A stretch of 64,000 bases of DNA from Proteiniclasticum ruminis DSM 24773 (GTDB lineage Bacteria; Bacillota; Clostridia; Clostridiales; Clostridiaceae). Numbering within the stretch: the stretch's first letter is position 1; each line of letters starts with the position of its first letter. Shown here in pieces: positions 26,165 through 35,383 of this stretch. The stretch covers positions 223,357 through 287,356 of the forward strand of contig NZ_KL370832.1 in the NCBI RefSeq assembly GCF_000701905.1. Reading direction: 5' to 3'. Made by a program: the position numbers and the translations under genes. A model generated the notes under the pieces. It was not told the origin of the DNA and searched no databases. It saw only the letters and a program-made list of their open reading frames with translations.

Positions 26165-26881
26165 ATGAGGGATCCTTATTTATATGATGATGCAGATATA
26201 TTAAAAAATCTTGCTAATATCAAAGACCCTGATTTATTAAGTAGAGCTGAGGCAGATATAACGAACATATCTATGCTTGCCATCTATAACCAATCCTATA
26301 GGGTTTTTGATACAAAAACTTTGCAAGATATTCACTTAAATGTTTTTGGACAAATATACGATTGGGCTGGTGAGTTCCGTACAATTCAACTTGCTAAATA
26401 TGAAGATGTGCTGGGAGGAGATACGGTTAGATATACTTTCCCCAAACAGATCAAAAAAGAGCTTGATGTTGTAATGAAGGAAGTAAAGAAACTGAAAAGA
26501 ACAGACAGCAATGATAATGATATCGTATTTCGCTTAGAGAGAATTATAGCTACAATCTGGCAGATACACCCCTTTAGAGAGGGAAATACTCGAACTTGTA
26601 TTGTATTTGCTGTACTACTGTCAAAACACCTTGGCTTTGAAGTCAATCATGAGCTCTTTACAACCCATTCGGCTTATGTGAGAAATGCCTTGGTATGGGC
26701 ATCTCAAGGAATGTATTCAAAACACGAATACCTTGAACGAATCTTTGTCGATGCAATATTAGGAGGTAGCCTTAATGAGGATGATGTTTCCGCTACTGTC
26801 GCTGGAAACTATGAAAGCATTGGTGGGTATAAGGTTAAAGATTATGTGGAGCGTCCTCATGAGTATGTGAAAGGAAAGTAA
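26165..26881 (+). CDS. fic: Fic-domain protein
   Basis: The 238-residue Fic/Doc-fold enzyme has an N-terminal helix, then IHLNVFGQIYDWAGEFR (residues 56-72) and the catalytic motif HPFREGNTR (135-143). Compared with HxFx(D/E)GNGRxxR, the second G is T and the last R is I146. His135, Glu139, Asn141 and Arg143 are kept. Loss of the final arginine may change phosphate handling, so AMP transfer is not assured. It is probably a toxin or a modifier of host targets. Confidence 0.85.
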   Translation: MRDPYLYDDADILKNLANIKDPDLLSRAEADITNISMLAIYNQSYRVFDTKTLQDIHLNVFGQIYDWAGEFRTIQLAKYEDVLGGDTVRYTFPKQIKKELDVVMKEVKKLKRTDSNDNDIVFRLERIIATIWQIHPFREGNTRTCIVFAVLLSKHLGFEVNHELFTTHSAYVRNALVWASQGMYSKHEYLERIFVDAILGGSLNEDDVSATVAGNYESIGGYKVKDYVERPHEYVKGK

Positions 26882-27168
26882 ATGCTTGACAATCCCACAG
26901 CTAAAGCAATGGAATTCTTGGGTGATTAAACGCCAGTCTGTTTCTAGCAGACGAGTATGACCCCAAGCTAAGGGCATGCCGTTGCCCCTCCTAAGACAGA
27001 AGATTTTTGTAGGGACTAGAGGACTGTAGATATCGGTAAAGTGATAAAAACATCAGATTCACTGAACATTAGATACTAGTTACTTACAAGACTATTGAAA
27101 GATGACCAAGGTAGTGTTAATGATGTATAACTGAAGAAAGACAGACTGAAACTTCGATTTGCAAAGTC
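26882..27168. other. Non-coding right edge of the island
   Basis: A 15-codon frame directly after fic (MLDNPTAKAMEFLGD) could be the stump of a third gene. Small hairpins follow (AGTCTG/CAGACG; GGGCA/TGCCC near 26970-26990). No integrase or attachment repeat could be found by eye. Confidence 0.4.
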
Positions 27169-27197
27169 TTGACAATATCATGCATCGATATTACAAT
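27169..27197 (+). promoter_or_regulatory. Promoter of the padR operon
   Basis: TTGACA, a 17-base spacer and TACAAT. The spacer itself is a dyad (27175-27191). Confidence 0.8.
27175..27191. promoter_or_regulatory. Candidate PadR operator 1
   Basis: ATATC-N7-GATAT exactly fills the spacer between the -35 and -10 boxes, so binding would block RNA polymerase. Confidence 0.6.
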
Positions 27198-27208
27198 GTC
27201 GTTAGATG

Positions 27209-27225
27209 ATATCGATGATGGATAT
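27209..27225. promoter_or_regulatory. Candidate PadR operator 2
   Basis: A second ATATC-N7-GATAT of identical geometry, centred 34 bases after the first, just past the predicted transcription start. Confidence 0.6.
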
Positions 27226-27244
27226 TGAAAAGAGGTGAAGGTAA

Positions 27245-27559
27245 ATGGCGAAAAAAGCCCTGGAAGGTCTTACGGAAAGCATGTTTTATGTGCTCATGGG
27301 TTTTTTGAGAAATGAGATGTGCGGAACGGATCTGGTGGAGTTTGCTTACAACAAAACTAAGGGACGGGTGAGCTTAGGTCCAGGAACGCTATACACCATC
27401 CTGGCACGTTTTGAGGAAGAGAAAATAATCAAAGAAACTGCTGTGGAGGGACGGAAAAGAACCTATCAAATTACAGAAAAAGGCATAGAGCTCTATAAGA
27501 CGGAGCTGGCCAGACTAAAATTATGTGTCCTGGATGGAGAGAGTGAGGCTCTAAAATGA
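27245..27559 (+). CDS. PadR-family transcriptional repressor
   Basis: The 104-residue winged-helix protein has ESMFYVLMGFLRNEMCGTDL, then the PadR wing SLGPGTLYTILARFEEEKII, then GRKRTYQITEKG. Small PadR proteins bind dyads as dimers and leave on drug or stress. AAGAGGTGAAGGTAA precedes the ATG. Two identical ATATC-N7-GATAT dyads over the promoter fit autoregulation. The stop overlaps the start of the DUF2812 gene (ATGA), a pairing common in Firmicutes. Confidence 0.9.
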   Translation: MAKKALEGLTESMFYVLMGFLRNEMCGTDLVEFAYNKTKGRVSLGPGTLYTILARFEEEKIIKETAVEGRKRTYQITEKGIELYKTELARLKLCVLDGESEALK

Positions 27560-28740
27560 AACTGATTAGAAAATTTATGCCGGTAAATATATATGACATT
27601 GCAAAGACCCAGAGTTATTTGAAAGACATGTCGAAAATGGGCTATTTCATTAAAAAGATAGGCACCTTTGCTTACTTTGAAAAAGGAGAACCAGAGGAGA
27701 GGACCTACCGGTTGGAACCTCTCATGAAAAAAGAAGGAAGACCAAGCGAAGAAAAGCTTGAATATTATGAGGCGTGCGGATGGAAGTATGTATGCACCAT
27801 TGCTTCTGCATTTCATCTGTATGAAACCAGTAAAGAAGACTTTGAAGAACTGCACACAGATCCTGTGACGCAAAGCTATGCTTTTCAGCGGCTGAATCAG
27901 AAAATGAGAGCAGCCTTTATGATAAGCCTGCTGCTGATTCCGATCACGATCTTTCAGCTCCTTCACTATTTCTTCTTATCAGATACCCCTGTGCTCAATG
28001 CCGTGAAATATGGAAGTGGCACCTATACGCTTCTCATGGTTCTGGTGACGTTTGTCATGGGAAGGGAAATCTTTGAGAACCGCAAAAAATTGAGGTTTCT
28101 ACTGAGAAATCTCCAGACAGGCAGAGAGATGGTGCAAGAAGAACACTATCAGCTAACATATACCCCCTACATCTTTCATACGATGATTGTGGTCCTCTCC
28201 ATTCTCTTAATTATCATGAATGTCAGTATTCTTTTTACCGGATGGGAAAAAAAGCTCGCTGCTTATGGTGAAGACATGCCTGCCCTAAGGCTTTCTGATA
28301 TAGAAGATCATAATAACTTTGAGATCGACGACCAGTATAGAAGAAGCAATCTCATTTCCTATGATGCTGGAGAACTGGCAGCCAGTGTCTATGAAATCAG
28401 TGAAAGTGGCATCATAAAAGAGAAGATGTGGAAGGACCAGTCTGGTGTATACTCTCCAGATATAAGAACTGAGTTCTATAAGCTGAGACTGAGTTTTCTC
28501 GGGGAAAGGCTGCTCAGAGATCTGATCATAGATGCACTGGACTTTCACCGGTATGAATCTTTTACGTTTGAAGAACTTTTGGAGACCAGATTTGATCAGG
28601 CGGTGACCATCAGAGTGAAAGAGACCCAGATGTTCTTTGGAAGACTTGGAAAAAAGGTAGTCTATGTGAACTACCATGGCTACAAGGATTTGACGGAGCA
28701 CTTGGATGAACTCTTTGATAAGATAAGCACATTCAACTGA
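27556..28740 (+). CDS. DUF2812 membrane protein
   Basis: The 394-residue protein begins with the DUF2812 pattern: KFMPVNIYDIAKTQSYLKDM, GYFIKKIGTFAYFEKGEP, then a YRLEP strand and YYEACGWKYVCTI. Four hydrophobic segments follow (about residues 118-140, 150-170, 212-232 plus a weak one), and the C-terminal ~160 residues are soluble. It is translationally coupled to padR. DUF2812 proteins may sense envelope or membrane stress and work with their PadR partner; the mechanism is not known. Confidence 0.82.
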   Translation: MKLIRKFMPVNIYDIAKTQSYLKDMSKMGYFIKKIGTFAYFEKGEPEERTYRLEPLMKKEGRPSEEKLEYYEACGWKYVCTIASAFHLYETSKEDFEELHTDPVTQSYAFQRLNQKMRAAFMISLLLIPITIFQLLHYFFLSDTPVLNAVKYGSGTYTLLMVLVTFVMGREIFENRKKLRFLLRNLQTGREMVQEEHYQLTYTPYIFHTMIVVLSILLIIMNVSILFTGWEKKLAAYGEDMPALRLSDIEDHNNFEIDDQYRRSNLISYDAGELAASVYEISESGIIKEKMWKDQSGVYSPDIRTEFYKLRLSFLGERLLRDLIIDALDFHRYESFTFEELLETRFDQAVTIRVKETQMFFGRLGKKVVYVNYHGYKDLTEHLDELFDKISTFN

Positions 28741-28811
28741 TACGATGGATCATCATGTAAGAAGAATATAAATAGAACGATTCGAAACACTAGCCCATAA
28801 GGAGGTTCCCC

Positions 28812-29717
28812 ATGGCACAGGATCACCATCATCATCACAATAAACAGAAGAACATAAAGGCAGCGTTTCTCCTAAATCTGTCCTTTACGGTCATAGAAAT
28901 CATAGGAGGCCTGTGGACCAACAGCATGGCCATTTTATCTGATGCGGTCCATGATCTGGGGGATGCTATTTCCTTGGGAAGTGCCTGGTATCTGGAACGG
29001 TACGCCGACAAGAAACCGGATGAAAAGTATTCCTTTGGCTATGCCCGTTTTTCTCTTCTTTCCGCCTTGCTGAACAGCCTGATCCTGGTTGGTGGCTCGG
29101 TGCTGGTTCTTGTGCGATCCATCCCAAGGATCCTCAATCCCCAAGAGGTGCATCCGGAAGGTATGCTGGTTTTTGCCATACTGGGGATCCTCATTAATGG
29201 CGCAGCGGTGCTTAAGATGAGAAGCGGGACATCACTCAATGAGAAAGCAGTCTCATGGCATCTCCTGGAAGATGTCCTGGGGTGGGCGGTGATCCTTGTG
29301 GGCAGCATCATCCTGCTGTTTTTTGATGTGCCTGTCATCGATCCACTGCTCTCTGTTTTTATCACCCTCTATGTGCTGTTCAATGTTGGTAAGAATATCA
29401 AACAGATTCTTCATATTTTGCTTCAAGGTGTACCACAGATGTATTCCATCGTGGAGATTGAGAACGAGCTTAAAGAAAATACGGAAGCTGTCTCCGTACA
29501 TCATACGCACCTGTGGTCCTTGGAAGGAGAAAAGATGCTGCTCAGTACCCATGTGGTGGTGCCTGAAATGATGGAAAATAAGGATATCATGAAACTCAAA
29601 GAGTCTGTGAGGTCACTTCTATACAAGAAAGGCATAGAGCACATCACCATAGAAATTGAATATCCAGAAGAGAAGACAGACAGATGCTTAAAGGGAGAAG
29701 ACGGAGATAGAACGTAA
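28812..29717 (+). CDS. Cation diffusion facilitator (CDF) metal transporter
   Basis: At 301 residues it is a CzcD-like CDF protein. An N-terminal histidine run (MAQDHHHHHNK) precedes six helices; the metal site reads SDAVHDLGDAISLGSAWY, and helix 5 has HLLEDVLGWAVI, giving the H-D/D pattern of Zn2+ exporters. A cytoplasmic ferredoxin-like domain follows (VHHTHLWSLEGEKMLLSTHVV). It exports Zn2+ and similar ions by proton exchange. GGAGGTTCCCC precedes the ATG. It is a single gene. Confidence 0.92.
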   Translation: MAQDHHHHHNKQKNIKAAFLLNLSFTVIEIIGGLWTNSMAILSDAVHDLGDAISLGSAWYLERYADKKPDEKYSFGYARFSLLSALLNSLILVGGSVLVLVRSIPRILNPQEVHPEGMLVFAILGILINGAAVLKMRSGTSLNEKAVSWHLLEDVLGWAVILVGSIILLFFDVPVIDPLLSVFITLYVLFNVGKNIKQILHILLQGVPQMYSIVEIENELKENTEAVSVHHTHLWSLEGEKMLLSTHVVVPEMMENKDIMKLKESVRSLLYKKGIEHITIEIEYPEEKTDRCLKGEDGDRT

Positions 29718-29730
29718 GAGGTATTCCACC

Positions 29731-29769
29731 AAGTTGTGTTCTTTATCATGAGACTGCCACAACTTTTCG
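29731..29769 (+). terminator. Possible intrinsic terminator after CDF gene
   Basis: AAGTTGTG pairs with CACAACTT, 19-base loop, then only TTTT; moderately convincing. Confidence 0.45.
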
Positions 29770-30012
29770 AATGGATAAGAAAAAAGAAAAGAGAAAAGGA
29801 ATATCTTCTGGTTTGAATAAAGGTCTTGTTAACTATATCATCATTCTCTATCATAATAAGTATATAGCCATAGATCGGCAGTCTTCCATGTGAAGGGCAA
29901 AGTCCATCAGAGGTGACAGGTTTTTGTAGTTCTATATCAAATATCAGAGAGAATCTCGGATACATTAAATTTGATAAAAAATAGAATCTTAACAGAGAAA
30001 GGCAGGTCCATC

Positions 30013-30513
30013 ATGACTGAGACCATCAAAAAAAGAGCAGCCATACTACTACTTTGTGCCATTGCCGCAGCTTCACTGTTTTATGTATCGACCCTTCCAG
30101 GAGAGTTTCTCATCACTTCAAGAAGCAGCATGGATGTAGAGAGCCATGATTTTTCTGAGACGATATTGTTAGGAACAGGGATAACTTGGACTGGACTTTG
30201 GAAGCCCACGATTCTTGAGGTGGATTTTCTAGGAGAAGATCATTTCTTCAAGGGGCAGGAAGAGCTCACTTTTGATCTGTTCATCGATGAAGACAGACAT
30301 ATCGGGTCTATCTCAGAAGAGAATCTGATCCCTGCCCATCCGTTACAAGAGGTGAAGAACTTCAAAATGAAAGAGAAATATATGAATCTTATTGTTCGAA
30401 TGAGTCGGAAAGAGGATCAGATGTTTTTAAACAACGTAAGAAGTATCCGGATCCACTATTCTATATTTGGCATCAGAAAAAGCAGAATCATGGACTTCAT
30501 TGAGGAAGTGTAA
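30013..30513 (+). CDS. Membrane-anchored protein of unknown function
   Basis: The 166-residue protein starts MTETIKKRAAILLLCAIAAA, a basic stretch and one hydrophobic helix (residues 8-25) acting as signal anchor; the rest is soluble and probably outside the membrane, with alternating strand patterns. The family is not recognised. The ATG at 30013 is weakly supported by AAAGGCAGG; a TTG 14 codons upstream is less likely. It is a monocistronic unit ended by a strong terminator. Confidence 0.6.
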   Translation: MTETIKKRAAILLLCAIAAASLFYVSTLPGEFLITSRSSMDVESHDFSETILLGTGITWTGLWKPTILEVDFLGEDHFFKGQEELTFDLFIDEDRHIGSISEENLIPAHPLQEVKNFKMKEKYMNLIVRMSRKEDQMFLNNVRSIRIHYSIFGIRKSRIMDFIEEV

Positions 30514-30522
30514 AGTAAAAGA

Positions 30523-30575
30523 AAAAATCCTTGGAAACACCGAGCCTATCGCCGGCAGTTCCAAGGATTTTTATT
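30523..30575. terminator. Bidirectional intrinsic terminator
   Basis: AAAAATCCTTGGAA pairs perfectly with TTCCAAGGATTTTT across a 22-base loop containing a small CGGC-type stem, between converging genes. Confidence 0.85.
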
Positions 30576-30594
30576 CTTACAATGTTTATCTAAG

Positions 30595-31467
30595 CTAGAG
30601 AATCACGCCATCCCCCCGTAAGAAGGCAATCTCTTCTTTGTAAAGATTTGTTTTTTTATCCAGCCACGGAGTTTCAAGGATCACAGGTTTCCCTTTTGCC
30701 ACTTCATGATGGACGATGTACTTCAGTGCTTCTGCACCAATCTGGTCTTTTCCTTTGGGGTTGTCCTCCAAAGCGCCAATGTTTGCATGACGGTCCTTTC
30801 TGGCACCTCTTTTGTTTAAGGATCCATTGATATGGAAAACCTTCAAGCGGTCCAGACCAATGATCTCGTCAAACTCTTTTATGACACCATCAAAATCATT
30901 TATAATATCATAGCCGCTGTCATGGGTATGGCAGGTATCAAAGCACACCCCCAGTTTATCTTTATGTTCCACCAGCTCGATGATTTTTGCAAGCTCTTCA
31001 AAATTTCTTCCGATTTCCGTTCCTTTTCCGGCCATGGTCTCCAGGCAGATGAAGGGCTCTGTATCTTTGTCCAGTACCATATTAAGCCCTTCGGCAATCT
31101 TATGGATACCATAGTCCACATCCATATCTGTGAACGCACCTGGATGAAGCACCATATACTTGGAGCCTAAAGCCGTGGTCCTATCCAGCTCAATCTTCAG
31201 GAAATCCGTGGCCAGATTGAAGATTTCGGGCTTATAGGATGCCAGATTGATGATATAGGGGGCATGGACCACGAAGTCCGACAGATTGTGCTCTTTCATA
31301 TAGGCATAGCCTTCCATGATTTTCATGGATTCAATGGGAGACCTTCTGGTGTTCTGAGGTGCGCCTGTATATATCATAAAGGAAGAGGCACCATAGCTCT
31401 GTGATTCCTTTGCGGCACCGATAAGGCCATCCTTGATTGAGACGTGGGATCCGATTTTCATTTGCAT
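30595..31467 (-). CDS. nfo: Endonuclease IV (AP endonuclease)
   Basis: This 290-residue TIM-barrel protein has the three-zinc site of endonuclease [80 protein letters not shown] and PVILETPW. It cuts at abasic sites in base-excision repair. ATG 31467 has a perfect CAGGAGG site upstream. It is a single-gene unit and convergent with the preceding gene. Confidence 0.95.
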   Translation of the reverse strand: MQMKIGSHVSIKDGLIGAAKESQSYGASSFMIYTGAPQNTRRSPIESMKIMEGYAYMKEHNLSDFVVHAPYIINLASYKPEIFNLATDFLKIELDRTTALGSKYMVLHPGAFTDMDVDYGIHKIAEGLNMVLDKDTEPFICLETMAGKGTEIGRNFEELAKIIELVEHKDKLGVCFDTCHTHDSGYDIINDFDGVIKEFDEIIGLDRLKVFHINGSLNKRGARKDRHANIGALEDNPKGKDQIGAEALKYIVHHEVAKGKPVILETPWLDKKTNLYKEEIAFLRGDGVIL

Positions 31468-31861
31468 AATTCCTCCTGAGTTCTTCTATACCAACAGTAT
31501 ACCTCAAAAAATGAATTTTGTGTTATTGAATTACATGCTATTTATGTAACAGGAACAGAATCTTTAGCTTTTATTCTGTTCTTTACTGCCCATAGATTGG
31601 AGGAGAATGTTTTTCGTGGGAATCTCTTTCGTTCTTTTGCCATGTTGATATCTGATGAAATGGTGCGATAATAATAGTATAAACCTTGAAGGGTGTTTGA
31701 AGTCCTAGCATATCCTGTTTGGGGAACCATCAAGTATTCGTACGAATAAAAGATCTTATTCTTTTTATTTTTACAACTTGTTCTCTGACCTAGACTGTAT
31801 TGTGGGACTGATTCACTGATTCAGTAAATAAATATTAAATCAAAAAAGGAGCGGATGAAAA
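31468..31861. other. Intergenic region, no gene assigned
   Basis: It holds the upstream region of nfo and of the DUF5661 gene. A 63-codon minus frame (31542-31733) with the tail FSSNLWAVKNRIKAKDSVPVT has no ribosome-binding site; it might be an old gene remnant but I cannot support it. Confidence 0.4.
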
Positions 31862-32134
31862 ATGTCAGCAAAAAAGAAATTCACGGTAGAAGAAGCAAGG
31901 GAGTATGGAGAAAGGCTCGGCATCGATTGGAAAAGGTTTGACGTGGAGGAGTTCCGTGTAGGCATGGATGTGGAGCTGGAACATGGCAGAGCAGATGATC
32001 TCACCAATGTGACCAATGACGACCCCCTTACCACCGCAAAAATAGCCTTGGCACATCTTAATGAGTTCCCGGATTATTATACAAGGCTCATGAAGATGGA
32101 GAAAGAAGCGGAAGCCTACTGGGAAGGAAAATAG
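31862..32134 (+). CDS. DUF5661 family protein
   Basis: The 90-residue protein shows the DUF5661 pattern: FTVEEAREYGERLGIDWKRF, then EEFRVGMDVELEHGRAD, TTAKIALAHLNEFPDYYTRL and a short helical tail. Proteins of this type are widespread and uncharacterised; conserved H, E and D residues suggest metal binding. AAAAGGAGCGGATGAAAA precedes the ATG. It is followed by the M20 peptidase gene after 103 bases. Confidence 0.8.
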   Translation: MSAKKKFTVEEAREYGERLGIDWKRFDVEEFRVGMDVELEHGRADDLTNVTNDDPLTTAKIALAHLNEFPDYYTRLMKMEKEAEAYWEGK

Positions 32135-32237
32135 ATAAGAGATCTGCACTAAAGTGATGCAATAGCACATAACAAAGAGGTTTGGAAAGTGCGGTTTAAA
32201 GACTAAAGATAAAGAAAAGAGAAGGGGTGGAATACCA

Positions 32238-33620
32238 ATGAAGAAAAATGAACTGTCTCAGTACTTGGACGAGAAGGCGGAAGAGCTGTTTTCTATTTCG
32301 CAGGACCTCTATAATTATCCAGAGATTTCTGGCAAGGAGAAACAATCCTCTGAAAAGTTTAAAATGCTTCTGAAAGAACAGGGATTCCGTATCCATGAGT
32401 TTCCAGAAGAAGAACTGAAGTATGCATTTTATGCAGAATATGGAAAAGGACACCCGGTGGTAGGGTTTCTTGGGGAGTATGATGCTCTGCCAGGGCTCTC
32501 TCAGAAAGGGGGAAGCATGGTGAAAGAAGCAGTGGGCGCTTCTGAACCAGGACACGCCTGCGGTCATAACCTCATTGGAACCAGCGCCTACGCCAGTGCC
32601 CTTGCCGTAAAAAAATATCTGGAGGACACAGGCAAGGAAGGGACAGTGAGATTTTATGGATGTCCCCAGGAAGAGCTTCTGGATGGCAAAGTGCTCATGG
32701 CGAAGTATCATGCATTTGATGGCTGTGACGCTGCTTTTTCGTACCATCCATGGAATGCGAATCTTCCGGTGTATCAAGGTTTTCTTGCCATGAACAATCT
32801 GAAATTTCATTTTACAGGAATCTCCTCCCATGCAGGACAGGCACCGGAGCAGGGCAGAAGTGCCCTGGATGCGGTGGAGCTTGCCAACATGGGCGTCAAC
32901 GTCATGAGAGAGCACGTTATAAGCTCTGCAAGGATCCACTATGTCATCACAAACGGAGGAGAAGCCCCCAATATCGTACCAAAAGAAGCTTCCTCCTGGT
33001 ATTATGTGAGAGCGCCTCACAGAAGGGATGTGAATGAGATTACAGACCGCGTCCTGAATTGCCAGAAGGGTGCTGCTCTTATGACAGATACGACCCTATC
33101 GTATGAGAAGGTGGGAGGCTGCTATGAGATTCTTCCAAACCAAGTACTTTTTCAGCTGGCCCATCAGAACTTCCATGAAATGGAGATGAGTCCCTATACC
33201 GAAGAAGAAAAAAATCTTGCGAAAGCTCTCTCCATATCGCTGCCAGAAGAGCAGCTGAAAAAGGACCGGGAAGTCCTGGGCATGGAGACTGAAGGAAGCT
33301 ACATCCATAAAGAGACCTTATCCATAGAGGCAGCCAAGAGCTACCCCATTTCAGGTTCTTCTGATATTGGAGATGTCAGCTGGCTCATGCCGTTCAGTGC
33401 AATCTTTACAGCAGCCTGGCCCCTGGGCGTCAATGCCCATACTTGGCAGTCCGCCTCTGCTTCTGGAAGCTCCCTGGGGCAAAAGGGCATGCTCTATGCA
33501 GCAAAGATCATGGCAGGGATGGCGGTGGATCTCATGGAAAAACCGGAGATTCTTCGGGAAGCGCAAGAGGAGTTCAGAAGTCGTACAGAGGGAAATCCTT
33601 ATGTCAGTCCCTTGGGGTAG
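32238..33620 (+). CDS. M20-family amidohydrolase (AbgB-like)
   Basis: This 460-residue M20D metallopeptidase has VVGFLGEYDALPGL, the metal-binding HACGHNLIGT, the catalytic-glutamate loop CPQEELLDGK and SYHPWNAN. The dimerisation domain lies around residues 190-330, and the closing metal histidine in NAHTWQSASA. It resembles AbgB, the subunit that cleaves p-aminobenzoyl-glutamate, and related amidohydrolases; no abgA or abgT partner is nearby, so the substrate is unsure. AGAGAAGGGGTGGAATACC precedes the ATG. Confidence 0.87.
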   Translation: MKKNELSQYLDEKAEELFSISQDLYNYPEISGKEKQSSEKFKMLLKEQGFRIHEFPEEELKYAFYAEYGKGHPVVGFLGEYDALPGLSQKGGSMVKEAVGASEPGHACGHNLIGTSAYASALAVKKYLEDTGKEGTVRFYGCPQEELLDGKVLMAKYHAFDGCDAAFSYHPWNANLPVYQGFLAMNNLKFHFTGISSHAGQAPEQGRSALDAVELANMGVNVMREHVISSARIHYVITNGGEAPNIVPKEASSWYYVRAPHRRDVNEITDRVLNCQKGAALMTDTTLSYEKVGGCYEILPNQVLFQLAHQNFHEMEMSPYTEEEKNLAKALSISLPEEQLKKDREVLGMETEGSYIHKETLSIEAAKSYPISGSSDIGDVSWLMPFSAIFTAAWPLGVNAHTWQSASASGSSLGQKGMLYAAKIMAGMAVDLMEKPEILREAQEEFRSRTEGNPYVSPLG

Positions 33621-33701
33621 TGGATGGACACCATAGTCGAAAGTACCAGTTAAAATCATATTTAATATAGCAATCGAATCTAAGAACTGGAGTGGAAAGC
33701 G

Positions 33702-34490
33702 ATGCAAAATATTGTCATCACAGGGAGTACCCGTGGGATTGGATTGGCCATGGCCATAGCGTTTTTGAAGAAGGGGTGCCAAGTGACTCTTTCAGGCCGT
33801 GGTGAAGAACTTGCACCTTCTGTAAAAGAGCAGCTGAAAGAGTTTGAAAAGAGCTGCCACTATGTATGCTGCGATGTGACAAAAAAAGACAGTGTAGAGA
33901 ATCTCTTTGAGGAATCCAAGAAGAAATGGGGCAGCGTGGAGATCTGGATCAACAACGCGGGACGGAATACGCCCCATGTGTTTTCCTGGGAGACTGGAAA
34001 AGAATATACAGACAGTGTGATTCTCACCAACCTTCTGGGGATGGTCTATGGCAGTCAGGTTGCAGCCAAGGGAATGCTGTTGCAGGGCCATGGGGCCATT
34101 TACAGTATGGAAGGCCTGGGTTCCAACAAGATGATCCAGGTGAAGACCATTCTGTATGGCACCACAAAATCTGCTCTGACGTATTTCATGAAAGGCCTCG
34201 CGAAAGAGCTGGAAGGTACGGGAGTGATCGCAGGCAGACTCTCACCAGGTATGATGCTCACGGATTTCATTACAAAGATGCCAGATGGGGGCACTGCAGA
34301 GCTTTTACAGAATAAAGAGTTCAAAAGGATTTTCAACATCCTTGCGGACAAACCGGAAACCGTCGCAGAGTTTTTCATACCCAGGATCCTCACCAACAGA
34401 AAAAATAACGCAAGAATCACCTGGCTCACTGGAAGAAAATCTGCCTGGAGGTTCATGCAGGCGCCGTTTCGTAAAAACAGACTCATATAA
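33702..34490 (+). CDS. Short-chain dehydrogenase/reductase
   Basis: The 262-residue SDR has the cofactor motif TGSTRGIGLAMA, CCDVTKKD for the adenine pocket and INNAGRN. The catalytic tetrad includes the serine region YSMEGLGS and YGTTKSALTY. The SGRGEE after strand 2 suggests NADP preference. The substrate is unknown. It resembles plant-type chlorophyll-b-reductase-like SDRs sometimes found in Clostridia, but that is only an impression. GGAGTGGAAAGCG precedes the ATG; it lies 81 bases after the peptidase gene. Confidence 0.85.
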   Translation: MQNIVITGSTRGIGLAMAIAFLKKGCQVTLSGRGEELAPSVKEQLKEFEKSCHYVCCDVTKKDSVENLFEESKKKWGSVEIWINNAGRNTPHVFSWETGKEYTDSVILTNLLGMVYGSQVAAKGMLLQGHGAIYSMEGLGSNKMIQVKTILYGTTKSALTYFMKGLAKELEGTGVIAGRLSPGMMLTDFITKMPDGGTAELLQNKEFKRIFNILADKPETVAEFFIPRILTNRKNNARITWLTGRKSAWRFMQAPFRKNRLI

Positions 34491-34575
34491 GAAGCATCAG
34501 ATCATCGTGCCATTTTAACATGAAAGAAAAATGCATTGGTTTCTGGTAATGAAACGCCGAGGGAAAGGATAAAAT

Positions 34576-35112
34576 ATGAAGAGAGCAGATGTGACTGTAA
34601 GAAGACCAAAGAAAGAAGAGATTTTCCAAATAGAGGAGTTTATGAGAGGTGTTCTCGTGGATACCTATATAAGAGAACAGATAGATGAGACGATGTATGA
34701 CCTTCAAGAGGAGCTGGCCACAAAAAAGGCGTATCTGGCCTCCTATTTTGAAAGTGATGGTAAGGACCGCTATTTTTTAGTGGCAGTTTCTGGTAACAAA
34801 ATTGTAGGCACCATGGAGTTTGGGGTGCAGAGCACCCTCCTTAAAGAGCTGACAAAGGAGGAACTGAAAGAAGTGCCGGAAATGGGCACCGCTTTTGTCC
34901 ATCCGGATCATCAAGGTCAGGGTATAGCCTCAACGCTCTTGGAAGAGCTAAAAAGAGAAATGAGAAGTCGAGACATCAGGGAGTTTTGCCTCGACAGCGG
35001 ATATCAAAGAGCCCAGAGAATCTGGAAGAGGAAATTTGGTCCACCTCGGTATACTTTTGAGAATTACTGGGCTGAAGGCGTTTCTCATGAAATCTGGATT
35101 GTGAAGATCTGA
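34576..35112 (+). CDS. GNAT-family N-acetyltransferase
   Basis: The 178-residue single GNAT domain has an acetyl-CoA binding loop VHPDHQGQGIASTLLEEL, the preceding strand EMGTAFV, and a C-terminal FCLDSGYQRAQRIWKRKFG where the usual Tyr/Phe-aligned residues lie. Substrate unknown. GGAAAGGATAAAAT precedes the ATG. It appears to be a single-gene unit. Confidence 0.85.
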   Translation: MKRADVTVRRPKKEEIFQIEEFMRGVLVDTYIREQIDETMYDLQEELATKKAYLASYFESDGKDRYFLVAVSGNKIVGTMEFGVQSTLLKELTKEELKEVPEMGTAFVHPDHQGQGIASTLLEELKREMRSRDIREFCLDSGYQRAQRIWKRKFGPPRYTFENYWAEGVSHEIWIVKI

Positions 35113-35383
35113 AGAAGACAGAAATAGTAGTTTTTAGAGGAGAGCTGACGTTTCTGAAGCTTTGGTGCCAATGAGCATGCTGCTGCAGCTGGCCTGAGAG
35201 TCCGTGGTTTCGGCCATGTTTGACAGAAGGATCTGATATTTGTATTACTTGTGAAGAGTCTTTGAAGGAGACCGTAGACGAAATGATATGTGATTTAGCA
35301 ATCTCTGGTTACCTCGATGCTCTTCTTTTTGAAGACTGGAGAGAATTGAAAACTTGAGTAAGAAGCAAGGAGAGTGATCATAA
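35113..35383. other. Intergenic region with possible gene remnants
   Basis: Two short frames look coding-like but broken: a stretch reading FGANEHAAAAGLRVRGFGHV before a stop near 35223, and a 45-codon frame (35220-35357, ending YLDALLFEDWRELKT) with only a TTG start and no good ribosome-binding site. I cannot assign a parent gene. Confidence 0.35.

Noticed and set aside
31542-31733. 63-codon minus frame between nfo and the DUF5661 gene
   Set aside because: No ribosome-binding site or promoter; a remnant is possible but cannot be supported.
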